From: Megalobrama amblycephala
Lineage: Eukaryota > Chordata > Actinopteri > Cypriniformes > Xenocyprididae
Length of the DNA stretch: 64,000 nt
Reading direction: 5' to 3'
Assembly: GCF_018812025.1 (NCBI RefSeq)
Contig: NC_063061.1
Location: forward strand, 7,057,796 to 7,121,795
Shown here: positions 1 to 11,041 of the stretch, in pieces
How positions within the stretch are numbered: the stretch's first letter is position 1
How the letters are laid out: the number at the start of each line of letters is the position of its first letter
Program-made: the position numbers and the translations under genes
The notes under the pieces: model-generated
Told to the model about the DNA's origin: nothing
What the model saw: only the letters and a program-made list of their open reading frames with translations
Databases searched by the model: none

Positions 1-290
1 GGAACTGTGCTACTGGCTGTCGTGTCGATGAGGTCTTCACAATGGATGATCCAGTTGACTCGATCTCTGCTGATACTTCAGGGCTGCGTTGTGGTCGTGT
101 CCAGTTGAGGATCGTATTCATCACGCCGGTATGGACGGTCTGTTGAGGAACTGTGGCACTGGCTGTCGTGTTGATGATGTCTTCACAATGGATGATCTAG
201 TTGACTCGATCTCTGCTGATACTTCAGGGCTGCGTTGTGGTCGTGTCATGGCACCGGTCCTTGGTCTCAGCTGGATACGGCCCAGATCCG
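1..290. repeat. 146-bp tandem duplication in the LINE 3' region
   Basis: The segment starting GGAACTGTGCTACTGGC at position 1 recurs from about 147 with only scattered changes, giving a period of 146 bp. The other LINE copy (50804-51060) carries this segment once, so the duplication is specific to this copy or its subfamily. The first unit may be cut by the window edge. Confidence 0.75.
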
Positions 291-482
291 GTTGACTACG
301 GTAAACCTCGGGATAAACAGAAAGACTAATATTAGCGTAGATGGCATTCTTTTTCTGATGTAACGAGTACATCTGGTGTTATAGGAAGTGTTCCCGGTTC
401 CGGCTGACCTAATTTATGCAGCCTAATAATCCTTTAACGGATTTGAAAATATAAATTGATAATGTGTTATGTGTATGCCAGG

Positions 483-2303
483 TTAAAGAGATAGTCTAGA
501 TTTAAACTGACAGAGTGTGTCTGCTTCCCGAACAATGCTAGGAAGATTGTTCCAGAGTTTAGGTGCCAAATAGGAGAAGGATCTACCACCTGCAGTTGAT
601 TTTGATATTCTAGGTATTATCAGCTGGCCTGAATTCTGAGATCGCAATAAACGTGAAGGACTATAATGTATTAAGAGCTCACTTAGGTACTGGGGAGCTA
701 AACCATTTAGTGCTTTGTAAGTAATTAGCAATATTTTAAAATCTATACGATGTTTAACAGGAAGCCAATGCAGTGATGACAGAACTGGGCTAATATGGTC
801 ATACTTCCTAGTTCTAGTAAGAACTCTAGCTGCTGCATTTTGTACGAGCTGTAGTTTATTTATCAAGTGAGCAGAACAACCACCCAGTAGAGCGTTACAG
901 TAGTCTAGCCTTGAGGTCATAAACGCATGAACTAACTGTTCTGCATTTTTCATTGAGAGCATATGTCGTAGTTTAGATATATTTTTCAGATGGAAGAATG
1001 CAGTTTTACAGATGCTAGTAACATGGCCTTCAAATGAAAGATTGGTATCAAAGAGCACACCCAGGTTCCTAGCTGATGACGAAGACTTAACAGAGCAGCC
1101 ATCAAGTGTTAGACAGTATTCTAGATTATTGCGTGAAGAAGTTTTCGGTCCAAAAATTAGAATCTCTGTTTTTCCTGAATTTAGTAGTAGGAAATTACTG
1201 GTCATCCAGTTTTTTATATCAGCTATACATTCTGTTAATTTAGCGAATTGGTGATTTTCGTCAGGGCGCGAAGAAATATAGAGCTGAGTATCATCAGCGT
1301 AACAATGAAAACTAATGCCATGCTTCCTAATGATATCTCCCAAGGGTAGCATGTACAGAGTAAAAAGCAACGGTCCTAGTACTGAGCCTTGCGGTACTCC
1401 ATATTTAACTTGTGATTGATATGACATCTCATCGTTTACTACTACAAACTGATAACGGTCAGATAAGTATGATTTGAACCATGCCAATGCAATTCCACTA
1501 ATGCCAACATAATTTTCGAGTCTGTTTAGAAGAATATTGTGATCAATAGTGTCAAAAGCAGCACTAAGATCCAGTAACACTAATAGAGAGATACAACCAC
1601 GATCTGATGATAAGAGCAAATCATTAGTAACTCTAATGAGAGCAGTCTCAGTACTATGGTATGGTCTAAATCCTGACTGGAAATCTTCACAGATACTATT
1701 TCTTTCTAAAAAGGAACATAGTTGTGATGAAACTGCCTTTTCTAGTATTTTTGACAGAAAAGTGAGATTTGAGATCGGCCTGTAATTGACTAATTCTCTA
1801 GGATCAAGTTGTGGTTTTTTAATAAGAGGTTTAATAACAGCCAGCTTAAAGGTTTTTGGTACGTATCCTAGTGATAAAGATGAATTAACAAAATTAAGAA
1901 GAGGATCTATGACCTCTGGAAGCATCTCTTTCAATAGCTTAGTCGGTATAGGGTCTAACATACATGTGGATGATTTTGATGATTTAACAAGTTTAGACAA
2001 TTCTTCCTCTCCTAAAGCAGTAAATGAATTGAATTTTTTGACACTACAATGCACTGTCTGACACAAGACTGTAGTAGACGGTTGCATGGTTATAATTTTT
2101 TCTCTAATATTATCAATCTTGCAAGTAAAGAAGTTCATAAAGTCATTACTGCTGTGCTCTTTGGAAACATCAGAAGTTGAAGCTTTATTTCTTGTTAATT
2201 TAGCCACTGTATCAAATAAATACCTAGGGTTGTGTTTATTTTCTTCTAAAAGTTTTGAAAAATAGGCAGATCTAGCAGTTTTTAAGGCCTGAGTCTTAAT
2301 CAT
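483..2303 (-). CDS. LINE ORF2 fragment: reverse transcriptase and C-terminal region
   Basis: A 606-residue open frame encodes a non-LTR reverse transcriptase. Visible motifs are NYRPISNL (about residue 173), [12 protein letters not shown] (about 244) with the first catalytic Asp, [12 protein letters not shown] (about 302) and the catalytic YADD box (335-338). The C-terminal [10 protein letters not shown] and [12 protein letters not shown] segments are typical of L2-type elements. The enzyme would copy its own RNA at a nicked target. The amino-terminal endonuclease needed for nicking is missing, and a stop codon lies just upstream of the first ATG. The frame has no stop across 606 codons, so this copy is younger than most elements here, but it cannot be autonomous. 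Confidence 0.85.
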   Translation of the reverse strand: MIKTQALKTARSAYFSKLLEENKHNPRYLFDTVAKLTRNKASTSDVSKEHSSNDFMNFFTCKIDNIREKIITMQPSTTVLCQTVHCSVKKFNSFTALGEEELSKLVKSSKSSTCMLDPIPTKLLKEMLPEVIDPLLNFVNSSLSLGYVPKTFKLAVIKPLIKKPQLDPRELVNYRPISNLTFLSKILEKAVSSQLCSFLERNSICEDFQSGFRPYHSTETALIRVTNDLLLSSDRGCISLLVLLDLSAAFDTIDHNILLNRLENYVGISGIALAWFKSYLSDRYQFVVVNDEMSYQSQVKYGVPQGSVLGPLLFTLYMLPLGDIIRKHGISFHCYADDTQLYISSRPDENHQFAKLTECIADIKNWMTSNFLLLNSGKTEILIFGPKTSSRNNLEYCLTLDGCSVKSSSSARNLGVLFDTNLSFEGHVTSICKTAFFHLKNISKLRHMLSMKNAEQLVHAFMTSRLDYCNALLGGCSAHLINKLQLVQNAAARVLTRTRKYDHISPVLSSLHWLPVKHRIDFKILLITYKALNGLAPQYLSELLIHYSPSRLLRSQNSGQLIIPRISKSTAGGRSFSYLAPKLWNNLPSIVREADTLCQFKSRLSL

Positions 2304-2310
2304 AAATACA

Positions 2311-3426
2311 GTGCATGTTCACAATAAGAGTTTAAATAAATAAAAGAATGATTTAAACTTGCGTGGAAACTCACGTTTTCATTTGATACACAATTACATT
2401 AATATATGAATTTAGATGTGCTACTTTCAATCACTTTTCCTATGACACGCTGTTTTAATGACAGCAAGGAGTGATAGGCGCACAATAATTCCTCTTTTTA
2501 AACTAAACTGCAGATCTCCTGACAAAATATTTTAACTTGGATATTATGGAAGACACTGCTGGATTCGGTGGTCGAACGGTCCGTTAACCAGTTTGAATAG
2601 GGCCAATGATAATAGCTTACTAAACCGCAGCTGCACGCCAGATAGCAAAATACAATCGGGCCAGTTCTGGTTAGATTTTCGCCTGCCGGAGTCTTACCAC
2701 TCGGACCGGATGCCTGGTGTGCTCACGGCCCGATTCCGGGCCGAATCAATCGGGCCAGACGTGGCAGCCGTTACCATGCCGACGTTGCCGGAATCAAGCC
2801 GGTATCGGGCCGTCGCAAATGCGCACAGCGCGCCAGAAACGGCCCAGCCCCGTTTATATATGTATACCATACTGTTCATTCATTTGTTTAAATTTGATAC
2901 CCAGCCAAAACGCTTACTTACATTTTAATTACATTAATTATAATACATAAATAACATTACTCAAATCTATACAAACAAAACATTATTATGAAAAGCAATT
3001 ATATGTCCATTTGAAAAGATCTCACTTGATCTGGTTGGCATGAAAACATTTTATTTACAAAACAATATTACATCAAATAACAACAGTTGTTATACAAGTA
3101 TTGTAAATATTTACCACATTTTGAAAAATTATACTGGTATTTACTTATACACAGAGTGTAAAATTGAATAAGTATAGACAAACTTAATGTTTTAAATACA
3201 TTGGTAAATGTAAAAAGTTTTGCTGTTGTACTTAGCTTAACTCTGCAGGCAGGAAGATATATTGGAACAGGATTGGGCACCTCTACAGGACATTACATAA
3301 AAAACGAACTCAAAAGACAAAAAACAACAACACCTAAAAAAATAAATACATAAAATAAACCTCCAGCTGTACAATTGAAGATTTTTTTGAAGATTAGTCT
3401 TTTATTATAAAACTGAAGATCATCTA
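2311..3426. other. Non-coding interval with a GC-rich patch
   Basis: No supported gene. A GC-rich patch at about 2560-2860 repeats the motif CGGGCC several times and looks like old transposon sequence in AT-rich surroundings; I cannot name it. The rest is AT-rich and unremarkable. Confidence 0.4.
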
Positions 3427-3691
3427 TCACAACTGCAGTTCTTGAAGGACTTGTGCTTTCGTTTCATTGACCACAATGACAGAATCAGTGATGTCTGGCT
3501 CTCCCAGTGCCTCCTGAAATAAGCATAGAGGATCCAACTGTTAGTTTCACTTAGACTAAAAGTAGACAGTTACATTCACCAATACTAGCAATTCTGTTAA
3601 TCCATTGAACACTTACATGTCAAGTCTTGAAGAATTGTGGGTCCTCCTCACACTGGTACTGAGGAGCACAGAGGGCTACGGTGCGTTTCAT
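3427..3691 (-). pseudogene. Possible two-exon small gene or remnant, product unknown
   Basis: Two short minus-strand segments look like joined coding exons. The upstream one (3617-3691) starts with ATG, encodes a short Cys/Glu-containing peptide (CAPQYQCEEDPQFF) and ends at a GTAAGT donor. The downstream one (3427-3513) follows a TTATTTCAG acceptor and encodes 28 residues (DITDSVIVVNE within) before a TGA. Both junctions are in phase 0. The upstream exon has an in-frame TGA two codons before its donor, so this copy is broken or the true start or frame differs. I recognise no family. It could be an accessory exon pair of a DNA transposon or a decayed host gene. Confidence 0.3.
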
Positions 3692-4455
3692 GTTGACATT
3701 ATGCACACCCTTCAGTCCGACATAATGAATCCACTAACACGACACAGCGAACGCCGGTGGTAAACACTCGTGTTCCAATACTCGTGCACGAGTTTTAGGA
3801 GGCGTTCCCTCGAAATGAGCTGTGAAGGAGGAGGGTTGTTCTTACACATGCGCTCATTTCAAAAACTCACTAACAGTCTTTGGTTTCTCAGTCGACGAAA
3901 AGATCCTCTGTAGCACCTTTAAGTGTTGAAGCTCACTCTTCAGTAAGCATCCAGTTCAGCCTGCAAGTAAAGTAAGATTGAAAAGGTTTACTAATCATAG
4001 ATAAAGCTACAGCTAGTTTATTCACATGAATGTAAGAATAAAGTCACATTTCTCAGATCAGTGTGCTTAACAAAAAGCAGCAACACACTTATATAATGTA
4101 GGACTGCGATGACGGGGGAAAAAAGGTAGGTAACGTTAACATTGTTGCCCTACATTTTCTTCAATAAGATATCCTTACAAAATCAAATAAGAAATACTTA
4201 CATTTTAAGTTGGCTCCAGACGCTTGCGAATACCTGTCACGCTGAAAGGATTCTTCGGGTAACATCGATTAGAGCAATGATGTGACGTGGATGACAGCAG
4301 TTTACATCGCTCAGTAACCTTAAAAGTAGTGGTGTTTACTCAGGTTTACATTCTACCTGTAAAGAGCAAAAGGTATACAAGTATCTATTAATAAAGGTAA
4401 CATGGTCTAACTGAATGTGCCAAACTTTACTTGAACTTACCAGCTTTCTCATTGG
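3692..4455. other. Interval without recognisable gene
   Basis: I see no open frame or repeat I can name. A moderately GC-rich stretch at 3720-3960 may belong to the small gene remnant on its left. Confidence 0.3.
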
Positions 4456-5225
4456 TTCTCATTGGAGTTTGCAAAAATCCTTAATGATGGTAATTTATTG
4501 GTAAAATGTGCTAATGCAGGGCAAATGGAGAAAGCTCTGAAAATCAAGGATATAGCAAAATGCAAGGTGGAAAACATAGGAAGGGTCGGAACAAGGAAAA
4601 AGGATGGAAAGATAGGAATGATAACAGGGGTACCAACGAGTGTAACAATGGAGGAATTGAAGAAGAATATTAAAGGGGCAAAAGTTGTGAATGTTCAAAG
4701 AATGAAAACAACAAGGGATGGAGTGGTAAAGGACAGTGAGACAGTGTTGATAGAATTTGAAGAAGAGATTGTGCCAAAGAAAGTGTTCCTGGGGTTTATG
4801 AGTTACCCAGTGAGGATGTATATACCAAAACCAATGAGATGCTTTAAATGTCAAAGGTTTGGTCACACTGCAAAAAACTGTAAAAGGCAGAGAAGATGTG
4901 AAAGATGTGGAGGAGACCATGATTATGGAGAGTGTGGCTCAGGGGTTCCACCAAAGTGTTGCAGCTGTGGAGGAGCCCACAATGTGGCTTATAGTGGGTG
5001 TGAAGTAAGATAGAGAGTGGAAAAAAGAATTACCTATGCAGAAGCTGTTAAGGTATCTATGGAAAAGGAAAGTAAAACACCTCATGTGTAGATGAGTAGA
5101 GATGGATACACTGGAACAACAGCAAAGCAACATTGAAGGACTGTACATAAAGAAAACAGATTTAGTAACATTTATAGCAGGTGTGATAAATAGTACAGCT
5201 GAAGTAAAATCCACTATAACAAATA
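4456..5225 (+). pseudogene. Non-LTR retrotransposon ORF1 remnant with CCHC zinc knuckles
   Basis: An open frame of 183 codons (4462-5013) encodes a basic nucleic-acid-binding protein ending in three Cys/His knuckles: C127-C130-H135-C140, C146-C149-H153-C158 and a Cys-rich third one to C180. This is the layout of ORF1 in I/Jockey/Tx1-type LINEs, where the protein packages the element RNA. After the stop at 5011-5013 the same protein continues in another frame (ITYAEAVKVSMEKES) and then decays to about 5225, so at least one frameshift is present. The 5' end is truncated and no RT follows. A cellular CNBP-type protein is less likely because of the decay and isolation. Confidence 0.7.
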
Positions 5226-6389
5226 ATTGTGTCTGATTTGTCTCAGTCATTACAGTGGTTGAGGCAGTTGCACATGGCTTGAAGGCAGTGAGGCCTACCA
5301 GCCCGGCTCGGAGGCTGGGTGGGATCTCGCGTAACACAATCCGTAGTATCAGCAGGACCCAAGAGAAAAGAACCATAAGACACTAAAAGTGATCTGGGGG
5401 CAGAAAGTCGCCACCTTCAAGTCTTGGCTTGACCAAAGAGAAAGGTGCAATTTTCTGGCGGGAGATTTCCTTTGTTTGAAAGTGAGTTCATTTGCATAGA
5501 GGGAGTTAACTAGTAAGTTTGTGTCCATTTATACTCTGATAAATATAACAAACATACAATGCATTCTATGATATTGTGATGTCCACCAAAATGTGAGTTA
5601 TTAAACAAGGAGTAATTTGATATTAATCACCGCCTAGATGGGCTACAATATCAAGAAGTATCATTACATGCGTTCATAACACTATATGATATACAAAAGA
5701 ACAATATACAAACAGTAATAATACACAAAATGTACTGGGGAAATGCATGTTCATTTATTTAGACAAAGTTGTCAATGAATTAGTGGCAAAGATTCCATTT
5801 TTATAGACTGAATGTATAATTACTGTGGCCTGTCTCCCAAATGTCTTTGAAGTGTATGTGGAGAGCAAATGGTGATTGAAGCAGAAGGGTGTTAGCGCTC
5901 AGTGGGGAAGTCAGAAATTACGGGGCCTGGCATGCAGGGCTGGAGGAGTAACTTTTACAATTGTGTGTTTGATCGCTCCAGATGCTACATATACCCCCCC
6001 CCCCCTTCACACGTCGTCCGTCCTGTAGACAACAGCGAGCGATGACGAAGATGCAGGAAGATCAGACACACACCTGGCATGCAAGGCTGGAGGTTGTGGA
6101 GGTTCCCCTGGCCGCTTTTGTAGTTGGTAGCAAGGTTCAGGTCTCTGAGCTTGCCCAGTGGGTGTCGAAGTAGCAGGTGCCTTGACAGTGTCACTTGTCA
6201 TCCGGACACCTGTAAAGCAGGTGGCTGAGGAAGAGGTTATGGGAGTTGTAGTGTGAAGAGGGTTTCAGTCTGACCTAGGTCTGATGGCAGAGGGGCAACA
6301 GGTGTTTGTAGCCTCTGCTCTCAGTCAGAAGGAGTCTGAAGTTTGCAGTGTCACTCTGCTCTTCTGGCGTCGCCGACTTGAGCAGGGCT
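5226..6389. other. Degenerate LTR-like and gag-flanking sequence
   Basis: The 18 bases ending at 5256 (TTTGTCTCAGTCATTACA) match the 3' end of the solo LTR at 6973-8173. A segment at about 5690-5790 resembles part of that LTR too (ACAAACAGTAATAATACAC and a GCATGTT-rich stretch). This suggests an older, diverged LTR of the same group in the same orientation. A C10 run lies at 5995-6004. At 5985-6201 the minus strand is open and may be the decayed end of the neighbouring gag. Assignments are tentative. Confidence 0.4.
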
Positions 6390-6972
6390 GAGTGTGTTGT
6401 GTGAGTGGTCAAAAGCTTGTGCTTCCCAGTAATCAGGTAAGTACTGTTCAAGGAGCTCTCTTACTAACGTTAGAAGCTCCTGTGCATCCGATGCAGGCGT
6501 GTCCAGTCATCCTTGTGCAGCCTCTGGATGGCTGCTGTGTGAATGGCGTGGAGGAGGAGGTTGTTGCTGCCTGCTGTTGGAGATCCTGCGGTGTCTGCAG
6601 GATGTGGATGCTCCCATCCATGGCTTCTCCCCGTGGTAGGTCTGTTGCCATGGTGACAGTTCTGTCCTTGGCTGGCTAGGAGCTTTTTGGAGAAGGGTTT
6701 TGCACTGCAGCAATGCTGTGTGCCTTCTGGTGCCAGCTCTGGGTTCTGGGTTTTGCAGTTCACAGTTGCTTATGTGTTACAAACCTTTGATGAGGCCTTG
6801 TGTTTGTTAAAGGTCTTCTGTGTCAAGTCATATAGTTGGTGAATAGGCATTGTGCGGGGGCAGGCCATAATGCCTAAATGGTGACTTACAATCGAATGGA
6901 GGTTTCAGAGGAAAAGGCTCTTGAGGCTGTTGTCCTCTTCCATCCCAGGTTCGTTGCAAGCTCCAAAGTAAG

Positions 6973-8173
6973 TGTAGCAAATTAACTCAAAGGGGGAATA
7001 TTAATAATTATCCATAACTCATTATGATTATTAATTATGGTCAATTATGAATATTTGAATCAGTTAATCAGATTAACTTGATGTAGCTACATTAAAATTA
7101 CAATCAATAAATCAGTTGGTATTTGTAATGTAATGGTATTTTTCATGGCCAAAGAAAAATAATTCTTTCTTAGTATACAGTGCTTTGTAATAAGCATTTA
7201 CAGAGCTGGTAATAAGATCTGATCATTTAAGAGGCAATCTATTGCAGACAGAGAGTCAAAACCAAATATGTATTGTGCACAAGTTTTATTAACTAAATCA
7301 CGAACACATAACTAAACTAACAAACACCTACATACATACACACCAGTCATGCCTACATGGATAAAAGGATAAATGATAGTGTGAAACCGGAAGTAGGGAA
7401 CAGGAGGAGTTAGGGAGATAGTCAAAAACAAGCTGGAAAAAGGACCATCAGTTTTCTCAGTAATAAAGCACCTTTGCTAACAAAGGTGGTTCACAAATTA
7501 AGTTAAGGTTCGAGGCCTCAGCCTTGCAGGCCCACAGGCAGAACTCCCCCCAATGATGCAGCTTTGGTCAGATCAGCAAGAGCGAGAGAGAGAGAGAGGA
7601 ACAGTGTGCACTGGCTTTTTAACCTATGGTGCTGGCAATCTCCTCCTCTGGGTCAGTGGCCAATCATACTTGAGCTTCTGACATCTGCAAATGAACTGGC
7701 TGAGTTGTTTTGAAGAAACAATTAAAGATCCTTGTAATACCGATATGTTGCACAGGTATTGACATATCATATACACAAGCATTTAAATCTTCAAAATACA
7801 AACTCGCAGACACCAAACTTGGTATAGGTGAGTTTACTTTAACCATGGGTTCTCATAAAATATGCATAACCGTACTGAATATATAAACAAGAGATAATAC
7901 ACAAACAGTAATAATGGATGCCATGTCCTATGAATATGCATGTTAATTTACGAACAGCCTGTCTATCTATTAATGCAGGAAAGTCTGTTTTGAGGGTTTT
8001 CTATGTGTCTCTTTGTCTCTGCTCTTCCACGTGGCAACCCACATACTTCGGCGCAATAAAACTTTATCTGATGGGCCATGGTAAGTGAAGCCCTTGCACA
8101 GGCTGGTCTTCTCGGGGGATGGGGGACAGACCCCAGAGTGAGTTTTAAACAATTATTTGTCTCAGTCGTTACA
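6973..8173 (+). mobile_element. Solo LTR, 1201 bp, TSD TAAG
   Basis: The segment starts TGTAGCAAATTAACTC and ends CAGTCGTTACA, so it has TG...CA termini. It is flanked by the direct repeat TAAG (6969-6972 and 8174-8177). A TATA-like ATATAAACA lies at about 7880 and an AATAAA at 8055-8060, consistent with plus orientation. A 4-bp TSD fits ERV or Gypsy groups. No internal sequence follows, so it is a solo LTR left by LTR-LTR recombination. Its insertion split the older gag pseudogene. Confidence 0.85.
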
Positions 8174-8843
8174 TAAGCTCATCTGAGTCTGTGGTAGTAG
8201 GTGTAGGGAGTTTCATGTCTGCCTTGGTGTCTTGGGCAGCAATCAGTTCGCTTTCATTCTCTGAGTCTGAGAATTCCTTGACGATGGCTTGTTTCAACTG
8301 CCGGTAGTCGGATTGGATGTTTTCTGGCTGCCGAGCCAGAAAGCGCTGCACCTCTGGTCCGGAAGTGATCCAGAGAAGATAGAGTCTATCTTGGTGGGTC
8401 GCACTCGTCAAAGACTGCAGGTGAAAGTCAATGTCTCATAGGTAGTCTTGGATGTTGTTGTCTCCTGCGAGCTCTGGTGTGAATGCAGGGATGTGCCTGG
8501 CTATTCGTTGGAGGTCTTTGAATGTCACTTCATGTGCCTTTTCAGGGTCTGTCTGAATTAATCCTCCTCCTTCTGCGGCTGCAGAGACTCTCAGGAAATG
8601 GGCTGGTGAAGTGTTTAGCCAAGGGCTTTGGCTCCTCCCCCCTTTGTGTCTGTGTTCAAGGTTGGGGGAGTTGATATAAAGTTCAGGTGGGTACCCTTTT
8701 CTTATGGGGTTCTTTTGCAGTTGGTAGGACTGTTTCAGTTCTTTTTGGACCAGGTTAAGTTCCTCTTTGATGCTGCAGAATTGCTGATTCAAGTTCTGGA
8801 CTTCAGCTCTGGCTGCATGCAGATGGCCTTCAAGGGCCTTAAC

Positions 8844-9904
8844 TAGGGTTGCCACCCGTCCCGTGAAATACGGAATCGTCCCGTATTTACAGCCAAAATG
8901 ACGTGTCCCGTATCAAATCAATACGGGGCGCGATTTGTCCCGTATTTTACATAGGTCCATATTATGCAGCATCCCATGCAAATCACCCCACCCGCATTGT
9001 GTGAAGACACGTCCTGATTCCGCCCCTGATTGGGTAATACTCGCTGCCATCATGGTTTGATGGTTTGAATTACGAAATAATGTTAATAATGTACATTAAT
9101 CATGTTATGGTAGGATTTGTTTATTAAGGTTAAGTTGTACAGTCAGACACATAAGCATTACTTTAATAAGAGATAAGAGAGATATATTTAATACATATTT
9201 AATCAAAATATAGTACCTATGTGAATAAAATAAACAACTATTTGTTATGCTTAACCAATTTAAATAATTGCATCATTCAATACTATAGAATTAACAATAG
9301 ACAACATAAAAATGGAATAAATAAATACATAAATATATTTACTTACCAATAATAAAAATGTTGTTAAGTGTTTTACTTAAATAAGAAATGTTTGTAGATA
9401 TATCATTTCCAGTTATTTAGGTGTGGTTTCACTGTTTGGATGGTGTTACTGCAAACAATGACAAATATTTTAGCCAAAATCTTTGTTCACAACAAATGAC
9501 AATTTACAATTTGTTTAATTTATAATTACTAAGTTATGGATCTGTTAATTTAATAAGTTAATAAAATATGGTTCACATCTCACAAGTTCCTCCAAAAGCT
9601 TATTTTTTGTGGTCTCAGTCACACTTTGTTGGCCTATGTTTATTATTGTCATAGCTGTGTATTCAATATGACCACTTAAGTTGTGATAGTGAGAGACTGC
9701 ATCTGTTCACACTGATTTCAATAGCAGATATCTTATTATAATGTCCATTGGTATCAATCTTAATATTTTTATGAAAATATGTTTTAAGTTATGATATACC
9801 ACCACTGGCACGCCATCGGGACTGTGGTCATCGTGGCCCTGAGGGGTGTGGCCCCCGCTGCGGCTGGCATCCCTTATTTTTCTGTATTGAAGGTGGCAAC
9901 CCTA
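8844..9904. mobile_element. Non-autonomous hAT-type DNA element, TSD GCCTTAAC
   Basis: The ends are inverted repeats (TAGGGTTGCCACC and GGTGGCAACCCTA), flanked by perfect 8-bp direct repeats GCCTTAAC at 8836-8843 and 9905-9912. An 8-bp TSD with a CAGGG-like end points to the hAT superfamily. The 1061-bp body is AT-rich with no transposase frame, so it must have been moved in trans. It lies in the coiled-coil part of the gag pseudogene. Confidence 0.88.
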
Positions 9905-10510
9905 GCCTTAACCTTAGCTTCTATCTCTTTAAGTTCCACATTAGCTGTTTTTAACAGTGGCTTTGTGTGAAACAGTTCTCTTTCAAGGTCTTGTTTGGTG
10001 GCATTTTCCAGCTGCTCTCCATGCAGCTGTCAGAGCCTCCTGAAGACTGGTGATCTCCTTCGGTTCTTCCATTCTGTCAGTGTCCTTGCACATGTCCGGT
10101 GTCTTCTCTCGCTGAGCTGAGTGGCAGTTTTAGTTAATTTACCTTATGTCGGAGCCCCACAAGAGAATGGGCCAAGGAGATAATGAAACTGGTCAGCTCT
10201 TCGTTGCTCATGCTGGGTTTCAGGAGTCCACTTGTGTCGCTGTCTCGTTGTTCCTTCCTCTGCCACTGCAGGTCGTTCACTGCTTCAAGCTGAAGGATGT
10301 TCATCACACTGCTCTGCTAGGTCTCCAGATGGTGCTGGTGGAGGGCAGGGCTGGATGTCTGAGGCATACTGGCACACTTGTGGGAACACGGGAGAGACAT
10401 GGCAAAGGCAAATGCAAGTTTGTACACAGGTGATAAGCTGTCTGTGTGAGGGGAATGGCTATGTAGGCCATGTAAGGTGTGAATAGCTGCTGAGGGGCAG
10501 CTAGTCACGG

Positions 10511-11041
10511 TGCTAAGCTTTTGTGTTGCTGAACACCAAGAATTTGAGTATCTGTGTTGACAGGTCTGTAAGCAGTCAGCTAATGACAGGCTGTACGTGT
10601 AGTCAAACTATTACTCAAAACTGATGGTTCTCACAGATTTGGTCACTATGAGGGTAACAAACAAAACAAAACAAAACAAAACTGGAGCAAGGAAGAAGAA
10701 GAAAAAAATAAGATTGAGTCGGAAAGGGAAAGGAAGAAAGGGAGATTTACCTATTTAGTTTAAATTAGGTGATATGGACATGCAGTTGTCACTTGTTCAA
10801 GTAAATGCTGCAGTAGACTCATAAAACCATAGGGGGCCTGATAACTAAGCTAACAGGAACACATCAAACACCTAAAAGTCAAAAAGAAAAAGAAACAATG
10901 GGAAATGTTTCTAGTTCTCTCTGGGCGTTGTTAAATTTAAACGTTAAATTGAATAAATGTAGCTGAATAGGGATATTCAAGCTAAAACCAAAGTAAATAA
11001 ATTAAATAAAATAAAAATAGATAAGTAATCAAATCAATAAT
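10511..11041. other. AT-rich interval with an (AAAAC)n run
   Basis: No gene seen. A short microsatellite of AAAAC units occurs at about 10660-10682, followed by purine-rich sequence. Confidence 0.5.

Larger units (their letters stand above)
1..2310 (-). mobile_element. L2-like non-LTR retrotransposon, 5'-truncated (copy 1)
   Basis: A LINE lies on the minus strand; its 3' untranslated part runs off the left edge of the window. The same 3' sequence recurs on the plus strand at about 49866-51436, where the tail ends in a short GTGACTTGACTTGACT repeat, as is usual for teleost L2-type LINEs. The copy begins abruptly near 2310, in the region between endonuclease and reverse transcriptase, so the endonuclease domain is absent. 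That is the usual result of incomplete target-primed reverse transcription. The clade assignment (L2/CR1 group) rests on the RT and C-terminal motifs and is an inference. Confidence 0.85.
6390..10510 (-). pseudogene. Decayed retroviral-type gag gene, interrupted twice
   Basis: Minus-strand fragments at about 10150-10510, 9913-10072, 8174-8855 and 6390-6972 form one gag-like protein: a long coiled-coil amino-terminal part (8700-10400), a capsid-like segment (8174-8520, including FSDSENESEL) and a basic His/Gln-rich tail (6470-6763). Removing the hAT-type insert (8844-9904 plus one TSD copy) leaves the frame open across the site. The solo LTR (6973-8173) sits inside the capsid segment. Breaks are a TGA near 8433, a frameshift near 8205, further stops in the 6780-6960 part, and frameshifts near 10020 and 10100. 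The product would be a structural particle protein. The family (ERV or Gypsy-like) is uncertain, and no pol follows within the window. Confidence 0.6.

Noticed and set aside
4462..5013. Host CNBP-like zinc-knuckle gene
   Set aside because: The frame is intronless, truncated at the 5' side, continues in another frame after the stop, and has the charged leader and knuckle spacing of LINE ORF1.
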